From Verrucomicrobiales bacterium (GTDB taxonomy: Bacteria > Verrucomicrobiota > Verrucomicrobiia > Limisphaerales > UBA9464), in NCBI GenBank assembly GCA_027488845.1, contig JAIYBC010000066.1:16442-80441 (forward strand): DNA of 64,000 nucleotides. Direction: 5' to 3'. Position 1 is the stretch's first letter, and the number at the start of each line of letters is the position of its first letter. Below are positions 8,112 to 16,628 of the stretch, in pieces. The position numbers were made by a program, and so were the translations under genes. The notes under the pieces were generated by a model that saw only the letters and a program-made list of their open reading frames with translations, was not told the DNA's origin and did no database searches.

Positions 8112-9860
8112 ATGATTCCGCCGATGAGTCTGCTGCCGTTCGGCGAACTGCCTCCCTATCGTTCCCGCCGCTTCCTTCCCGACGTGCTGGATCTCGGCAA
8201 CTGGAGCGAGGTGGCGCCCCACTTCGACCGCATTGAGCTGGCCGTCGGGGCCTGCGAAACCGTCGCGGACCTGGAACGGTGGATCGTGGATTCCGGGGAA
8301 CTGGTGGCCGCCTTGGACGAGGAGCGTGCCCGGCGCTACATCGCCAAGACCTGCCACACCGAGGACTCCTCGGCCGAGAAGTCGTATCTCGACTTCATCG
8401 AGCACATCGATCCCGCGCTCAAGCCACGGCTCTTCTCCCTGGCGCGGTTGTTCCTCGCCCATCCCTTGAGGTCCGCGCTTCCCAAGGAGCGATACGGCGT
8501 CTTCGACCGGGCGACCGCGTTGCAGGTGGAACTCTTCCGCGAGGAGAACATCCCGCTGGAGACCGAGGAGGCCCGTGTTGCCAACGAGTACACCAACATC
8601 AACGGCTCCCTCTTGGTCCGGTTTCGGGAAGAGGACAGGACCCTCGTCGCCATGTCGCGGTTCCAGGAAGAACCGGACCGCTCCGTCCGCGAGGAGGCCT
8701 GGCGTCTGGTGGCCGAACGTCGATTGCAGGAAGTGGATCGGATCGATGCCCTGTTCGACCAGTTGCTGGAGGTCCGGGGCCGGATCGCACGGAATGCCGG
8801 ATTCCAGGACTACGTGGGCTACGCCTTCCGATCGCGGGGCCGGTTCGACTACACCCCGGACGACTGCCTCCGTTTCCATGACGCGATCGAGTCGGAGGTG
8901 ATGCCTCTCCTACGTCGGCTCCAGTCCGACCGCAGGGCTTCCTTGGGTGTCGACCGGCTGCGTCCCTGGGACCTCGCGGTCGATCCGTTGAACCGGCCCC
9001 CGCTGCGTCCGTACTCGGACTGTTCGCGGCTGGAGTCCGGGACCCAGGAGATCTTCGACCGTCTCGACCCGAATCTGTCCGAGGGATTCAAGACCCTCCG
9101 CGACCGGCGTCTGCTCGACCTTCAAAACCGGAAGGGCAAGGCCCCGGGCGGGTACCAATACACCCTGAGCGAGGCTCGGCTTCCGTTCATCTTCATGAAC
9201 TCGGTCGGCCTCCAGCGCGACGTCGAGACGCTGCTGCACGAGGCTGGGCATGCATTCCATGCGCTGGCCTGCCGTGGCGACGACATCCCTCTCCACCGTG
9301 AGCCGCCGATCGAGTTCTGCGAGGTCGCGTCGATGTCGATGGAACTGCTCGGTGCGGACCATCTCGACGTCTTCTATCCGCCGGCGGACGTGATCCGCGC
9401 CAGGCGGGTCCATCTGGAAGGAGTGATCGGGGTATTCCCGTGGATCGCGACCATCGATGCCTTCCAGCATTGGCTTTATTCCCATCCCGGCCACTCCCAC
9501 CAGGAGCGGCGGAACGCGTGGAACGAATTGATGGACCGTTTCGGCGGCGACGTGGACTGGACCGGGCACGAGTCGGCCCGGTCGCATCTCTGGCACAAGC
9601 AGCTCCATCTGTTCCTGCACCCGTTCTACTACGTCGAGTATGGGATCGCGCAGTTGGGGGCACTGCAGGTCTGGGCGAATTCCCGACGGGATTCCGGTTC
9701 CGCGCTTCAGCACTACCTGAAGGGACTGTCCCTCGGCGGTTCCAAGCCGCTGCCGGAACTCTTCGAGGCGGCGGGTTGCCGCTTCGACTTCAGCCGTCAG
9801 ACCGTTCGTCCTCTCGTGCAGTTGGTCGCCGAGGAATTGGAACGCCTCCCGGTTGGCTGA
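8112..9860 (+). CDS. M3-family oligoendopeptidase
   Basis: A 582-residue zinc metallopeptidase of the M3 (thimet/oligopeptidase F) family, cytosolic, cleaving short peptides. The zinc site is HEAGH (His376, Glu377, His380), with the third ligand expected in EFCEVASMSMEL (Glu404). The helical N-terminal half (VANEYTNINGSLLVRF) and the C-terminal text FYYVEYGIAQLGALQVWA are typical of the oligoendopeptidase F subgroup. No signal peptide. Start at ATG 8112; ATG 8124 is also in frame. Its stop is 10 bp from the stop of the convergent alcohol dehydrogenase gene. Confidence 0.9.
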   Translation: MIPPMSLLPFGELPPYRSRRFLPDVLDLGNWSEVAPHFDRIELAVGACETVADLERWIVDSGELVAALDEERARRYIAKTCHTEDSSAEKSYLDFIEHIDPALKPRLFSLARLFLAHPLRSALPKERYGVFDRATALQVELFREENIPLETEEARVANEYTNINGSLLVRFREEDRTLVAMSRFQEEPDRSVREEAWRLVAERRLQEVDRIDALFDQLLEVRGRIARNAGFQDYVGYAFRSRGRFDYTPDDCLRFHDAIESEVMPLLRRLQSDRRASLGVDRLRPWDLAVDPLNRPPLRPYSDCSRLESGTQEIFDRLDPNLSEGFKTLRDRRLLDLQNRKGKAPGGYQYTLSEARLPFIFMNSVGLQRDVETLLHEAGHAFHALACRGDDIPLHREPPIEFCEVASMSMELLGADHLDVFYPPADVIRARRVHLEGVIGVFPWIATIDAFQHWLYSHPGHSHQERRNAWNELMDRFGGDVDWTGHESARSHLWHKQLHLFLHPFYYVEYGIAQLGALQVWANSRRDSGSALQHYLKGLSLGGSKPLPELFEAAGCRFDFSRQTVRPLVQLVAEELERLPVG

Positions 9861-9870
9861 GTTCTCAGGT

Positions 9871-11028
9871 TCACCAGGCCGCGTCCAAGACCTCGCGGAT
9901 CCCCAAGGGCCCGAGGCGCACGGGATTCCCCTTCATGCTGCTGGCGGCCTCCGCCTTGGGGACGAGTTCCCCGAAGGACTCCCGCGTCACGCCGAGGTCG
10001 CGAAGCCTTGGGATGCCCAGCCGTCCGACCATCTCGGCGAGCCATCGTGCGCCATCCGCGCTGTCCGCGCCGGGGTTTCCGGTCAACAACTGGGCCGCCT
10101 CACGGTACCGCGACAGGCGGTTGTCCGGATCCCCTTCGCTGGCGAGTGCCGCGCAGTTCGCCACCCAGACCGGGACGAGCAAGGCGGCGCACAGGGTTCC
10201 ATGCGGGATGTCCGACATGCCGCCGAGCGGTCCTGCGATCCCGTGGACCGCACCCAGCCCCGAGTTGGCGAGGACCATCCCGCTGAAGAGCGCCGCGAGC
10301 GCCATCTCGGAACGGGCCTCGAGGTCTCCCGGTTTCCCGCAGACGAGCCCCAGGTTGCGCGCAATGCGCGGCAGGCCATCACGGCAGAGGGCGTCGGTCA
10401 TGGGATTCGACCGGATGCCGACGAACGGCTCCAGCAACTGGGTCAGTGCGTCGAGGCCGGTGGATGCCGTCACCGAGGCGGGCAACGAGAGCGAGAGAGA
10501 AGGATCGACGATGGCGGCTGCGGGCAGCATCCAGGGGCTGCGGAGACTGACCTTGACCCGGTGTTCCGGGGATCCGAGGACTGCGTTCCGGGTCACTTCG
10601 GCGCCGGTTCCAGCGGTGGTGGGGATGGCGATGAAGGGAAGCGGCCTCGCGCGCAGGGGAAGTCCACGTCCCACCACCTCCAGGAAGTCGAACGGATCCC
10701 CGGCGTTGGTCGCGAGGGCGGCGACGGCCTTGCCGGCATCGATTGTGGCCCCGCCACCGCAGGCGAACACCCAGCGGGATCCGGAGGCCTCCGCCTGCTC
10801 GGAGCCTTGGACGACCGCGGAGACCGTCGGTTCGCCGACGTTCCGCCATTCCGTCCACGTCCTGCCAGCCTGCCGCAACGCCCGCCGGACGGATTCGGCC
10901 CGCTCGGGATCCCGACCGGTGACCAGGAAACCCGGTCCGGGAACGTCCGAGATCTCCTCAGCCAGCCTGGCGACCGTGCCGGGGCCGAAGCGGACCCGGG
11001 TGGCGGTGGCGAACTCGAAGGGATTCAT
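9871..11028 (-). CDS. Iron-type alcohol dehydrogenase family protein
   Basis: A 385-residue group III alcohol dehydrogenase. The Rossmann part has [14 protein letters not shown] (90-103) for the NAD(P) diphosphate and [12 protein letters not shown] (135-146). The metal-binding half has [12 protein letters not shown] and [17 protein letters not shown]. Compared with the four-ligand site of the family (Asp, His, His, His), Asp193, His262 and His276 are present but the second ligand position is Gln197. Such a Gln occurs in some subfamilies, so activity or metal use cannot be judged from this alone. The ATG overlaps the stop of the ABM gene by 4 bases (ATGA), so it is the translationally coupled last gene of a four-gene operon. 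The substrate is unknown, probably a small aldehyde or oxo compound. Confidence 0.85.
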   Translation of the reverse strand: MNPFEFATATRVRFGPGTVARLAEEISDVPGPGFLVTGRDPERAESVRRALRQAGRTWTEWRNVGEPTVSAVVQGSEQAEASGSRWVFACGGGATIDAGKAVAALATNAGDPFDFLEVVGRGLPLRARPLPFIAIPTTAGTGAEVTRNAVLGSPEHRVKVSLRSPWMLPAAAIVDPSLSLSLPASVTASTGLDALTQLLEPFVGIRSNPMTDALCRDGLPRIARNLGLVCGKPGDLEARSEMALAALFSGMVLANSGLGAVHGIAGPLGGMSDIPHGTLCAALLVPVWVANCAALASEGDPDNRLSRYREAAQLLTGNPGADSADGARWLAEMVGRLGIPRLRDLGVTRESFGELVPKAEAASSMKGNPVRLGPLGIREVLDAAW

Positions 11029-11321
11029 CCGGGCACATGGACGCCGGAGCACCGGACGCTCGTCCGCGGTTCGGCCATCATCGGGGCGACCGCGTCGCGC
11101 CAGGCCAGGTAGTGCGGCGTTTCCTTGTGCCGCGCCGGGGCCTCGGGATCCCTGTAGGCCTCGATGAGGACGAAGCGGTTCGGATCGGAGTCGAGACGGA
11201 GGACGTCGAATCGGGCAATCCCCGGCTCCTTGAGCGACTCGGTGGCGTTGGTCCGGGTGGCGAGGATGAAGTCCTCCACATGTTCGGGTTTCACGTGGAC
11301 CTGGACTTGGACGACGAGCAT
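11025..11321 (-). CDS. ABM-domain monooxygenase/isomerase-like protein (LsrG/YgiN type)
   Basis: A 98-residue dimeric alpha+beta barrel (ABM) protein. It opens [20 protein letters not shown], contains [43 protein letters not shown] (seen in shorter motif form as FVLIEAYRD and [10 protein letters not shown]), and ends soon after MMAEPR. These are the hallmarks of LsrG and YgiN-like quinol monooxygenases. The ATG at 11321 is the best start. Its stop overlaps the dehydrogenase start by 4 bases. In context it probably handles a reactive oxo intermediate that is passed to the dehydrogenase. That role is inferred. Confidence 0.8.
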   Translation of the reverse strand: MLVVQVQVHVKPEHVEDFILATRTNATESLKEPGIARFDVLRLDSDPNRFVLIEAYRDPEAPARHKETPHYLAWRDAVAPMMAEPRTSVRCSGVHVPG

Positions 11322-11334
11322 GGGGGAGGGGGGG

Positions 11335-12459
11335 TCAGAAGCGGAGGCGACGGGCACGGGCGGTCACGGACCACGACGTGGAGGCAACGGAGTCCCGCAC
11401 CACCAGGATTTCCGAGTGCAATGCGACGGTCGGGCAGACGTGCCATGGCAGCGCGTGCAACGTGTCTCCGACCGACAGGTTCTCGGCTGCCGGACTTTCG
11501 ACGACGAGATGTTCCTCGCTGTGGGAAACGAAGGTGACCGGGTTGAGGTCGAGGAACAGCACCCTGGGTTGCGGCATCTCCGACGCGACCGCCTTGTGAC
11601 CGAGGTCGAGACAGAGGCGGTTGGAAGCCGGCTTGGAAACCACACGGGTCAGCAGGACGACGGCGGGTTCGAAGGGCAGGTCGGGCAGCTTGGCGGCGTA
11701 TCCGGCATCCCAGAAGACGGTCGTGCCGGGGCTCAACGAGACCCGTTTGCGGCGGGCGTGGATCCCGAAGGTCGGGGATCCGCCGGCGATGACCTCGATT
11801 GGTCGCGCGAGCGAGGACTCCAGCCGCGATCGCAAGGCGGCCACCGGTTCGAAGGCGCGATCACAGGCCAAGGTCCTCTCGGCCGGATCCGAAATCCCGA
11901 GATGGCCGTCATAGGCATGGAGTCCGACCAGTCCAAGCGATCCCGATTCCGCGATCAACAGGGCGAGCGCCTCGGCCGACGCATCGGCGGCGATACCGGT
12001 TCGGCCCTGCCCGACATCGAGGTCGATGAAGGCCCCCAGCGGCGCTAGGGCTGGCGTTCCGAAGCCGGCCTCCTTGGCCGACCTTGCGAGGGCCTGCGCC
12101 GTCGAGGCGTTGTCCAAGATGACGGAGAACCGTATCCCGGGGTGGGCCTTCGCGAGTTCGAGGATTCGGGCCTGCTGTGGTCCGACCGGTTGTAGGGCGA
12201 CGAGGATTCCTTGGACGCCTTCCACACCGGCCAGCATCTCGGCCTCGGCCACGGTGGCGCACTTGAATGAGGAGATTCCCAGATCGACCTGCATCCGGAC
12301 CAGCGGACCGAGCTTGTGCGTCTTGACGTGTGGCCAAAGCCGGGAGGGATCCCCGGCGATCGTGAGCATCCGTCGAAGGTTCCTTTCGACCCGCTCGAGG
12401 TGCAGGAAAAGCGAAGGCGACGGGAGCGTCGACTCGTCTCGGACCTGGAACCATTCCAT
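11335..12459 (-). CDS. PLP-dependent D-serine dehydratase/D-threonine aldolase-like enzyme
   Basis: A 374-residue fold-type III PLP enzyme (alanine racemase N-terminal domain family). The Schiff-base lysine is in [10 protein letters not shown], about residue 48. The barrel has [24 protein letters not shown] and [10 protein letters not shown]. The C-terminal beta domain carries [12 protein letters not shown]. In this family a His-x-Cys zinc pair marks eukaryotic-type D-serine dehydratase, whereas His-x-Asp marks D-threonine aldolase; here it is His-x-Cys. The start at ATG 12459 lies 2 bp behind the RidA gene. D-serine dehydratase chemistry releases an aminoacrylate that RidA deaminates, so the pairing makes sense. 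Confidence 0.8.
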   Translation of the reverse strand: MEWFQVRDESTLPSPSLFLHLERVERNLRRMLTIAGDPSRLWPHVKTHKLGPLVRMQVDLGISSFKCATVAEAEMLAGVEGVQGILVALQPVGPQQARILELAKAHPGIRFSVILDNASTAQALARSAKEAGFGTPALAPLGAFIDLDVGQGRTGIAADASAEALALLIAESGSLGLVGLHAYDGHLGISDPAERTLACDRAFEPVAALRSRLESSLARPIEVIAGGSPTFGIHARRKRVSLSPGTTVFWDAGYAAKLPDLPFEPAVVLLTRVVSKPASNRLCLDLGHKAVASEMPQPRVLFLDLNPVTFVSHSEEHLVVESPAAENLSVGDTLHALPWHVCPTVALHSEILVVRDSVASTSWSVTARARRLRF

Positions 12460-12461
12460 GG

Positions 12462-12923
12462 TCAGGCGAGTTCGAAGATGACCTCGATCTCCACGGCGAT
12501 GTTGCCGGGGAGCGGTCCCATGCCGACGGCGCTCCGGGCTCCGATTCCGTTCTCGGCTCCCCAGATGTCGGCGAAGAGCTCGGAGCAACCGTTGACGACC
12601 TTGGGGTGGTCGTAGAAGTCGGGGGCGCTGTTGACCATCCCGAGGACCTTCACGACGCGACGGACACGGTCGAGCGAACCGAGTTGTGAGCGCAGTGTGG
12701 CGAGGATCGCCAATCCGACCTGCCGGGCGGCCAGCTTGGCGGCATCGAGGTCAAGGTCCTTGCCGACGACTCCGGTGATGAGCGTCCCGTCGGTGCGGAC
12801 CGGGCCGTGGCCCGAGACGTAGGCGGCCTGGCCGAAGACGACGAGAGGTCTGTAGACGGCGACCGGCTTGGGAGCGGGCGGCAGTTCCAGACCGAGTTCC
12901 TTGAGACGGGATTCCGGAGTCAT
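12462..12923 (-). CDS. RidA (YjgF/YER057c/UK114) family enamine/imine deaminase
   Basis: A 153-residue RidA-family protein with the longer N-terminus of the YjgF-like subgroup (ELGLELPPAPKPVAVYRPLV). Family segments are YVSGHGPVRTDGTLITG, GLAILATLRSQLGSLDRV and the C-terminal GIGARSAVGMGPLPGNIAVE with the conserved Arg and Glu. It hydrolyses reactive enamines/imines made by PLP dehydratases. A strong GGAGG ribosome site sits 6 bases before the ATG. It is the first gene of the RidA, PLP enzyme, ABM, Fe-ADH operon. Confidence 0.9.
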   Translation of the reverse strand: MTPESRLKELGLELPPAPKPVAVYRPLVVFGQAAYVSGHGPVRTDGTLITGVVGKDLDLDAAKLAARQVGLAILATLRSQLGSLDRVRRVVKVLGMVNSAPDFYDHPKVVNGCSELFADIWGAENGIGARSAVGMGPLPGNIAVEIEVIFELA

Positions 12924-12944
12924 GTCAGGCCTCCAAAATCCGGA

Positions 12945-12961
12945 GAGCAGCCCTGCTGCTC
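12945..12961 (-). terminator. Hairpin between the DUF420 gene and ridA
   Basis: A perfect 7 bp stem (12945-12951 with 12955-12961) with a 3-base loop, read on the minus strand just past the DUF420 stop. The T-rich tract is displaced (after about 6 bases), so termination would be weak. It may separate the oxidase locus from the RidA operon. Confidence 0.35.
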
Positions 12962-12994
12962 AATCTCGAAATGGCCGGGGCGGGAAGCCGCCGG

Positions 12995-13426
12995 TCAGCG
13001 GGAGGGCCAGATCTGGTATAGGACCAGATACACGAGCACTCCCGTGATCGAGACATACATCCAAATGGGCCACGTCCAGCGGGCGATCCTGCGGTGGCTC
13101 TCGAGTTCGCCCCGGCTGGCGCGGCGCATGGTGAGGATGGCGAGGGGCGGAACCGCTGCCGCCAGGAGGATGTGGCTGAAGAGCATCACATAGTAGGGAA
13201 TGCGGAGCGCGTCCGGGCCTTGGAACCGGGTGTGGACGGCCTTCACCTGCCATTTGTGAAACAGATAGAGCAGCAGGAAGACGCAGGAGACGGTGAACGC
13301 GGAGACCATGCAGCGACGATGGGCCTCCTTGCGGCCGGAACGGATGAAGACAAGTCCGGCGAGCAGCAGCATCGCCGAGAAGCCGTTCAGGCAGGCGTTG
13401 ACCAATGGAAGTTGAGAGACGTTCAT
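12995..13426 (-). CDS. DUF420 membrane protein, oxidase assembly
   Basis: A 143-residue protein with four membrane segments. It matches the DUF420 (YozB/CtaM) group by ACLNGFSAMLLLAGLVFI, the conserved EAHRRCM after the first helix, LYLFHKWQ, YYVMLFSHILLAAAVPPLAI and ESHRRIARWTWPIWMYVSITG. The conserved His residues in these motifs are thought to be metal-related. Homologues act in heme-copper oxidase maturation. It follows the SCO gene by 5 bp at the end of the oxidase locus, which supports that role. Confidence 0.8.
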   Translation of the reverse strand: MNVSQLPLVNACLNGFSAMLLLAGLVFIRSGRKEAHRRCMVSAFTVSCVFLLLYLFHKWQVKAVHTRFQGPDALRIPYYVMLFSHILLAAAVPPLAILTMRRASRGELESHRRIARWTWPIWMYVSITGVLVYLVLYQIWPSR

Positions 13427-13431
13427 GACAC

Positions 13432-14049
13432 TCAGGGTGCGAATCGGAGGGATTTGACGATCCGGAGGACATCCTCCTCGGCGTTGGGGGCCTCGCCCTG
13501 CACCACCGCACGCACCCTGCCACGGCGATCCAGGATCGCAAAGACCGGTGAGTGGATGAAGAGATCCTCGAGCTTGCCGCCGGGATTCCCGGACTCGATG
13601 ACGGTGAACTTCAGGTCCTCGATGGCGAGTCGGTAGAGGTCCTTCTTGGGTCCGGTCAGGAACCACCATTTCGAAGGGTCGGCTTCATACTGGCTTCCGT
13701 AGCGGGCCAAGACCTGGGGGGTGTCGTATTCGGGATCCGCGGTCAAGGAAAGGAGCCGGACTCCTCCCGGAATGCCTGCCTGGATGCGTTGCATCTGGGA
13801 GGAGAGCTTCCGGCATTGGGTGGGGCACCGGGAGAAGACGACGTTCGCCACGCAGATGCTTCCGCGGAGCGACCCGAGTTGGACGGGCTCGGCGAGTTGG
13901 TTGGTCAGGGAGAATGGCTTCAACTCGCTGATCACCGGAAGCCTTGGGCGGAAGGTGGCCGAGGCGAAGGCACCGCACACGATGGCGATGCCGGCGACCA
14001 GCACGCCCCAGAGCAGGCGTTCGATCCGTTGACGGCTGATGGGAAGCAT
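13432..14049 (-). CDS. SCO1/SenC copper chaperone for cytochrome oxidase
   Basis: A 205-residue membrane-anchored thioredoxin-fold protein. One N-terminal span (LLWGVLVAGIAIVCGAFAS) is followed by the SCO domain: FSLTNQLAEPVQLGSLRG, the copper-binding CPTQC (CxxxC), SLTADPEYDTPQVL and the conserved His in FIHSPVFAILD. Cys-Cys-His is the complete SCO copper site, so CuA loading on subunit II is the expected role. It lies between the subunit II gene and DUF420. The ATG has no ribosome site because the U-tract of a hairpin ends 2 bases before it. Confidence 0.88.
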   Translation of the reverse strand: MLPISRQRIERLLWGVLVAGIAIVCGAFASATFRPRLPVISELKPFSLTNQLAEPVQLGSLRGSICVANVVFSRCPTQCRKLSSQMQRIQAGIPGGVRLLSLTADPEYDTPQVLARYGSQYEADPSKWWFLTGPKKDLYRLAIEDLKFTVIESGNPGGKLEDLFIHSPVFAILDRRGRVRAVVQGEAPNAEEDVLRIVKSLRFAP

Positions 14050-14051
14050 CG

Positions 14052-14093
14052 AAAAAAGCAGACCGGCCAGCGGAGGAACTCCGAAGGCCGGTC
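14052..14093 (-). terminator. Terminator-like hairpin abutting the SCO start codon
   Basis: On the minus strand an 8 bp outer stem (14086-14093 with 14061-14068) encloses a 5 bp inner stem (14079-14083 with 14071-14075), followed 3 bases later by six T. It lies 22 bp past the subunit II stop and ends 2 bases before the SCO ATG. It looks like an intrinsic terminator that would set subunit II above SCO/DUF420 expression by partial readthrough. Confidence 0.7.
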
Positions 14094-14115
14094 CGGAATC
14101 GGGGTCTGCGGATTT

Positions 14116-14889
14116 CTACTCGAAACTTCCGCCGCCGCCAGCCTTGGACTTCTCGGCGTACCATTTGTCGTAGTCCTCTTGGGAAACGACCTTGAAGACA
14201 CCCTTCATCGAGGAGTGTCCGTTGCCGCAGAGCTGGGCGCAGGTGATGGTGTAGTCCCCGATCTTGTTCGGGGTGAAATGCACCGGGATCGAGAGACCGG
14301 GGATCGCGTCCTGGGTCACGCGCATGCTGGGGACCTTGAAGCAGTGGATCACGTCCATGCTGGAGATCAGCGCGATCACTGGGCGATTGACCGGCAGAAG
14401 AAACGCCTCGGTCACCACGGCGACGTCGTCCTTGGCCGCCGGGTCACCGTTGATGTCCAAGCCGAACGGGTTGGAGCGGTCGGCGAACTTGACGTCCTGT
14501 TTACCCCATTGGTTGTCGACGCCGGGGAAGTGGGCCGCCCAAGCGAACTGCTGGGCCATGACCTGGACTTCGACCGGCTTCTCCTCGGGTTTTGGGGGAT
14601 TGTCGACGGCCTTGGCCCAAAGGGGCACCGCCAAGCCGATCAGAAGCACGGCTTCGACGCCGGCGACACCGATCTCGAGGTAGGTCGAGGTGTGGCTGCG
14701 GGCGCCGACGTAGTCGGCCGTGGGATTCGCGCCTTTGCGGAATCGGAAGATCACGTAGAGGAAGTAGCCCAACCAGCCGACGAACAGGGCCGCCATCAGC
14801 AGATGGACATAGAGGATCAGTTCGTCGATGCCTTTGGCGTGGTTGGCCGCCGCTTCGGGCATGCCGAGTAGTTGGAGGACGGAGGTCAT
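14116..14889 (-). CDS. ctaC: Cytochrome c oxidase subunit II (CuA)
   Basis: A 257-residue subunit II. Two N-terminal membrane segments (LILYVHLLMAALFVGWLGYFLYVIF and YLEIGVAGVEAVLLIGLAVPLWA) precede the periplasmic cupredoxin domain with VMAQQFAWAAHFPGVD (the aromatic electron-entry region), DVIHCFKVPSMRV, and the CuA motif Cys217, Cys221, His225, Met228 in CAQLCGNGHSSM. There is no CxxCH, so unlike caa3 oxidases no cytochrome c is fused. It stands downstream of subunits I, III and IV, an unusual place since subunit II more often leads the operon. Confidence 0.93.
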   Translation of the reverse strand: MTSVLQLLGMPEAAANHAKGIDELILYVHLLMAALFVGWLGYFLYVIFRFRKGANPTADYVGARSHTSTYLEIGVAGVEAVLLIGLAVPLWAKAVDNPPKPEEKPVEVQVMAQQFAWAAHFPGVDNQWGKQDVKFADRSNPFGLDINGDPAAKDDVAVVTEAFLLPVNRPVIALISSMDVIHCFKVPSMRVTQDAIPGLSIPVHFTPNKIGDYTITCAQLCGNGHSSMKGVFKVVSQEDYDKWYAEKSKAGGGGSFE

Positions 14890-14894
14890 TGGAA

Positions 14895-15158
14895 TCAGTG
14901 AGAGGAAGGGGAGGGATTGCCGGATTTGTCGGTCGGTTCCGCGACGGATTCCTCCGTCTGGCGGGCACGGCGTGCGATGAAGACGAAGAAGGATCCGAAG
15001 GCGACCCAAGCGAGGATCACGAAGGCAAGCATCACGAAGATGCCCGCATTCATTCCCTGCGCCAGGGGAGCGTCGGTCTTGCCGAAACAGGAGGCACAGG
15101 CCGAGAGCTTCCCGAGAGGGAAGAGCGCGGCGATGGTCAGGACTAAGCCTCGTTTCAC
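14895..15158 (-). CDS. Small exported/membrane protein of the oxidase locus
   Basis: An 87-residue protein with a signal-like N-terminus (RGLVLTIAALFPLGKLSACASC), then a second hydrophobic segment (AGIFVMLAFVILAWVAFGSFFVFI) and a charged Ser/Pro-rich tail. A lipobox reading (LSAC) is possible. Its ATG overlaps the stop of the next small gene (ATGA), and it precedes the subunit II ATG by 5 bp. I do not recognise a family. Position suggests an accessory of the oxidase. Confidence 0.6.
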   Translation of the reverse strand: MKRGLVLTIAALFPLGKLSACASCFGKTDAPLAQGMNAGIFVMLAFVILAWVAFGSFFVFIARRARQTEESVAEPTDKSGNPSPSSH

Positions 15159-15361
15159 AGGTAGCTGATGTTCTTCAGTTTCCGGAGGAAGTAACGCCCG
15201 TAGAAGGCCAGTGCCATGATGGCCACGAAAGCGCCGACACTTCCGGCGAGATCAGTGGACGAACCGGACTCGCGGTAGTTCTGGTAGCTCCAAGCGGACA
15301 AGAAGGCCATCAGGAGAACCGAGGCGGCGACGAACACCACATGGAAGGCTTTAAGGGACAT
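15155..15361 (-). CDS. Small two-span membrane protein of the oxidase locus
   Basis: A 68-residue protein with two hydrophobic segments (AFHVVFVAASVLLMAFLSAW and LAGSVGAFVAIMALAFYGRYFL) and a basic end (RKLKN). Its start overlaps the 3' end of the subunit IV gene by 11 bases, and its stop overlaps the next gene by 4. Such coupling supports a real gene. Family unknown; a small oxidase subunit or assembly factor is plausible. Confidence 0.6.
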   Translation of the reverse strand: MSLKAFHVVFVAASVLLMAFLSAWSYQNYRESGSSTDLAGSVGAFVAIMALAFYGRYFLRKLKNISYL

Positions 15362-15713
15362 AGACGGTCTTCATCAGGGTGTTCTTCGGGGTGTCGTGCG
15401 TGCCCCAGAGGGTCAGTCCCATGAGTCCGGTGAAGAAGATCGCGGAGATCACGAGGAGGCTGTAGACCAGCTTCTTCTCCGACATGAGATGCATGAAGTA
15501 GGCGGCCACCAGGAACGCCTTGATCGAGGCGATGAAGAGGGCGACGCCGACCGTGACCGCCATGCTGCTGAAGTCCACGTAGTACATCAGGACCGTGATG
15601 ACCGTCCCGAGCAACAAGGCCCCGAAGATGATCAGGTAGGTCTTGATGTGGGACGCGATGTCATGGTCGTGGTCGTCGTGGGACGCGGCCGCGTTGTGGG
15701 ATTGTTCGCTCAT
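15351..15713 (-). CDS. ctaF: Cytochrome c oxidase subunit IV
   Basis: A 120-residue protein with a His/Asp-rich N-terminus (HDDHDHDIASH) and three membrane segments: YLIIFGALLLGTVITVLMYYV, VGVALFIASIKAFLVAAYFMHL and LVISAIFFTGLMGLTLWG. The second helix, with KAFLVAAYFMHL, is the signature of bacterial subunit IV (COX4 pro type). It follows subunit III by 21 bp. Confidence 0.9.
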   Translation of the reverse strand: MSEQSHNAAASHDDHDHDIASHIKTYLIIFGALLLGTVITVLMYYVDFSSMAVTVGVALFIASIKAFLVAAYFMHLMSEKKLVYSLLVISAIFFTGLMGLTLWGTHDTPKNTLMKTVYVP

Positions 15714-15734
15714 GGATGAAGGGGGAGTGGAAGG

Positions 15735-16592
15735 TCAGAGCAGGTAGACGACGGGGAAAAGGAAGATCCAGACGAGATCGACGAAGTGCCAGAAAAGGCC
15801 CCCAACCTCGATGCGGTTGGTGAACTGTTCCGGATTGGTCTTCCACATCTTGGCTCCCGGGAAGGCGAAGTACGCCAAAACCAACGCGCCGCCGAGAACG
15901 TGGAGTCCATGGAGGGCGGTGATCAGGAAGTAGACCGCGAAGAACGGATGGGTGGCCGGGGTGTAGGAACCGAGGAACGCGATGTCCGAGGTGGCGATCT
16001 TCTGCTTCGCGTGGTCATGGGAAGCACCCTCGACATGCTTCACATGGCCGTGGATATCCCGGGCGGGATCGACCGCGATCTCGATGTGCTCGACCTTCTC
16101 GGCCTCAAGGCGTCCGAGGTTCCACTGGTCGGCGAAGTTCCAGAAGCCTGGGTGCTTGCCGTTGACTTCGAGGTGTCCAGTGACGGCCTTGCCGTCCTTG
16201 AGCCGGACGACGTAGTGCGAGAACTTGTCGTTGTATTCGAACGACTTGATCCCGAGGAACGCGAAGGCGCAGAGGACGGTGACCACCATCAGCCAACGGA
16301 AGCGGGCGAAGTTGTTCATCTTCAGGGCCGCCCATGCCAGGACCACGGTGACCGAAGAGGTGATCAACACCGCGGTGTTGAAGGTGCCGATGGGGATGTT
16401 CAGCAGCCCGCGGGGCCACGCGAGGGCTACGTCGGGCCAGAAACCATCCGGTGCGCTGACCCGAAGGAGGATGTAGGCCGAGAACAGGGCTCCGAAGAGC
16501 ATGATCTCAGAGGCGAGGAAGAGCCAGATGCCGACCTTCGCATTGTAGAGCCCGGTATCCGGCCGGGCTTTGTACGTGTAGGGGATTTCCAT
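15735..16592 (-). CDS. ctaE: Cytochrome c oxidase subunit III with internal insertion
   Basis: A 285-residue subunit III. Family segments: KVGIWLFLASEIMLFGALFSAY (19-40), the helix around SSVTVVLAWAALK, THPFFAVYFLITALHGLHVL (213-232), and the end GLFWHFVDLVWIFLFPVVYLL. Between residues about 121 and 208 there is an extra soluble loop with acidic and His-rich text (EIAVDPARDIHGHVKHVEGA, then SHDHAKQ), which makes the protein about 80 residues longer than usual bacterial subunits III. It lies between subunits I and IV. Confidence 0.92.
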   Translation of the reverse strand: MEIPYTYKARPDTGLYNAKVGIWLFLASEIMLFGALFSAYILLRVSAPDGFWPDVALAWPRGLLNIPIGTFNTAVLITSSVTVVLAWAALKMNNFARFRWLMVVTVLCAFAFLGIKSFEYNDKFSHYVVRLKDGKAVTGHLEVNGKHPGFWNFADQWNLGRLEAEKVEHIEIAVDPARDIHGHVKHVEGASHDHAKQKIATSDIAFLGSYTPATHPFFAVYFLITALHGLHVLGGALVLAYFAFPGAKMWKTNPEQFTNRIEVGGLFWHFVDLVWIFLFPVVYLL

Positions 16593-16628
16593 TGTGCTGT
16601 TGAATCGGGGTGGGTTGGCGCCTGGAGA

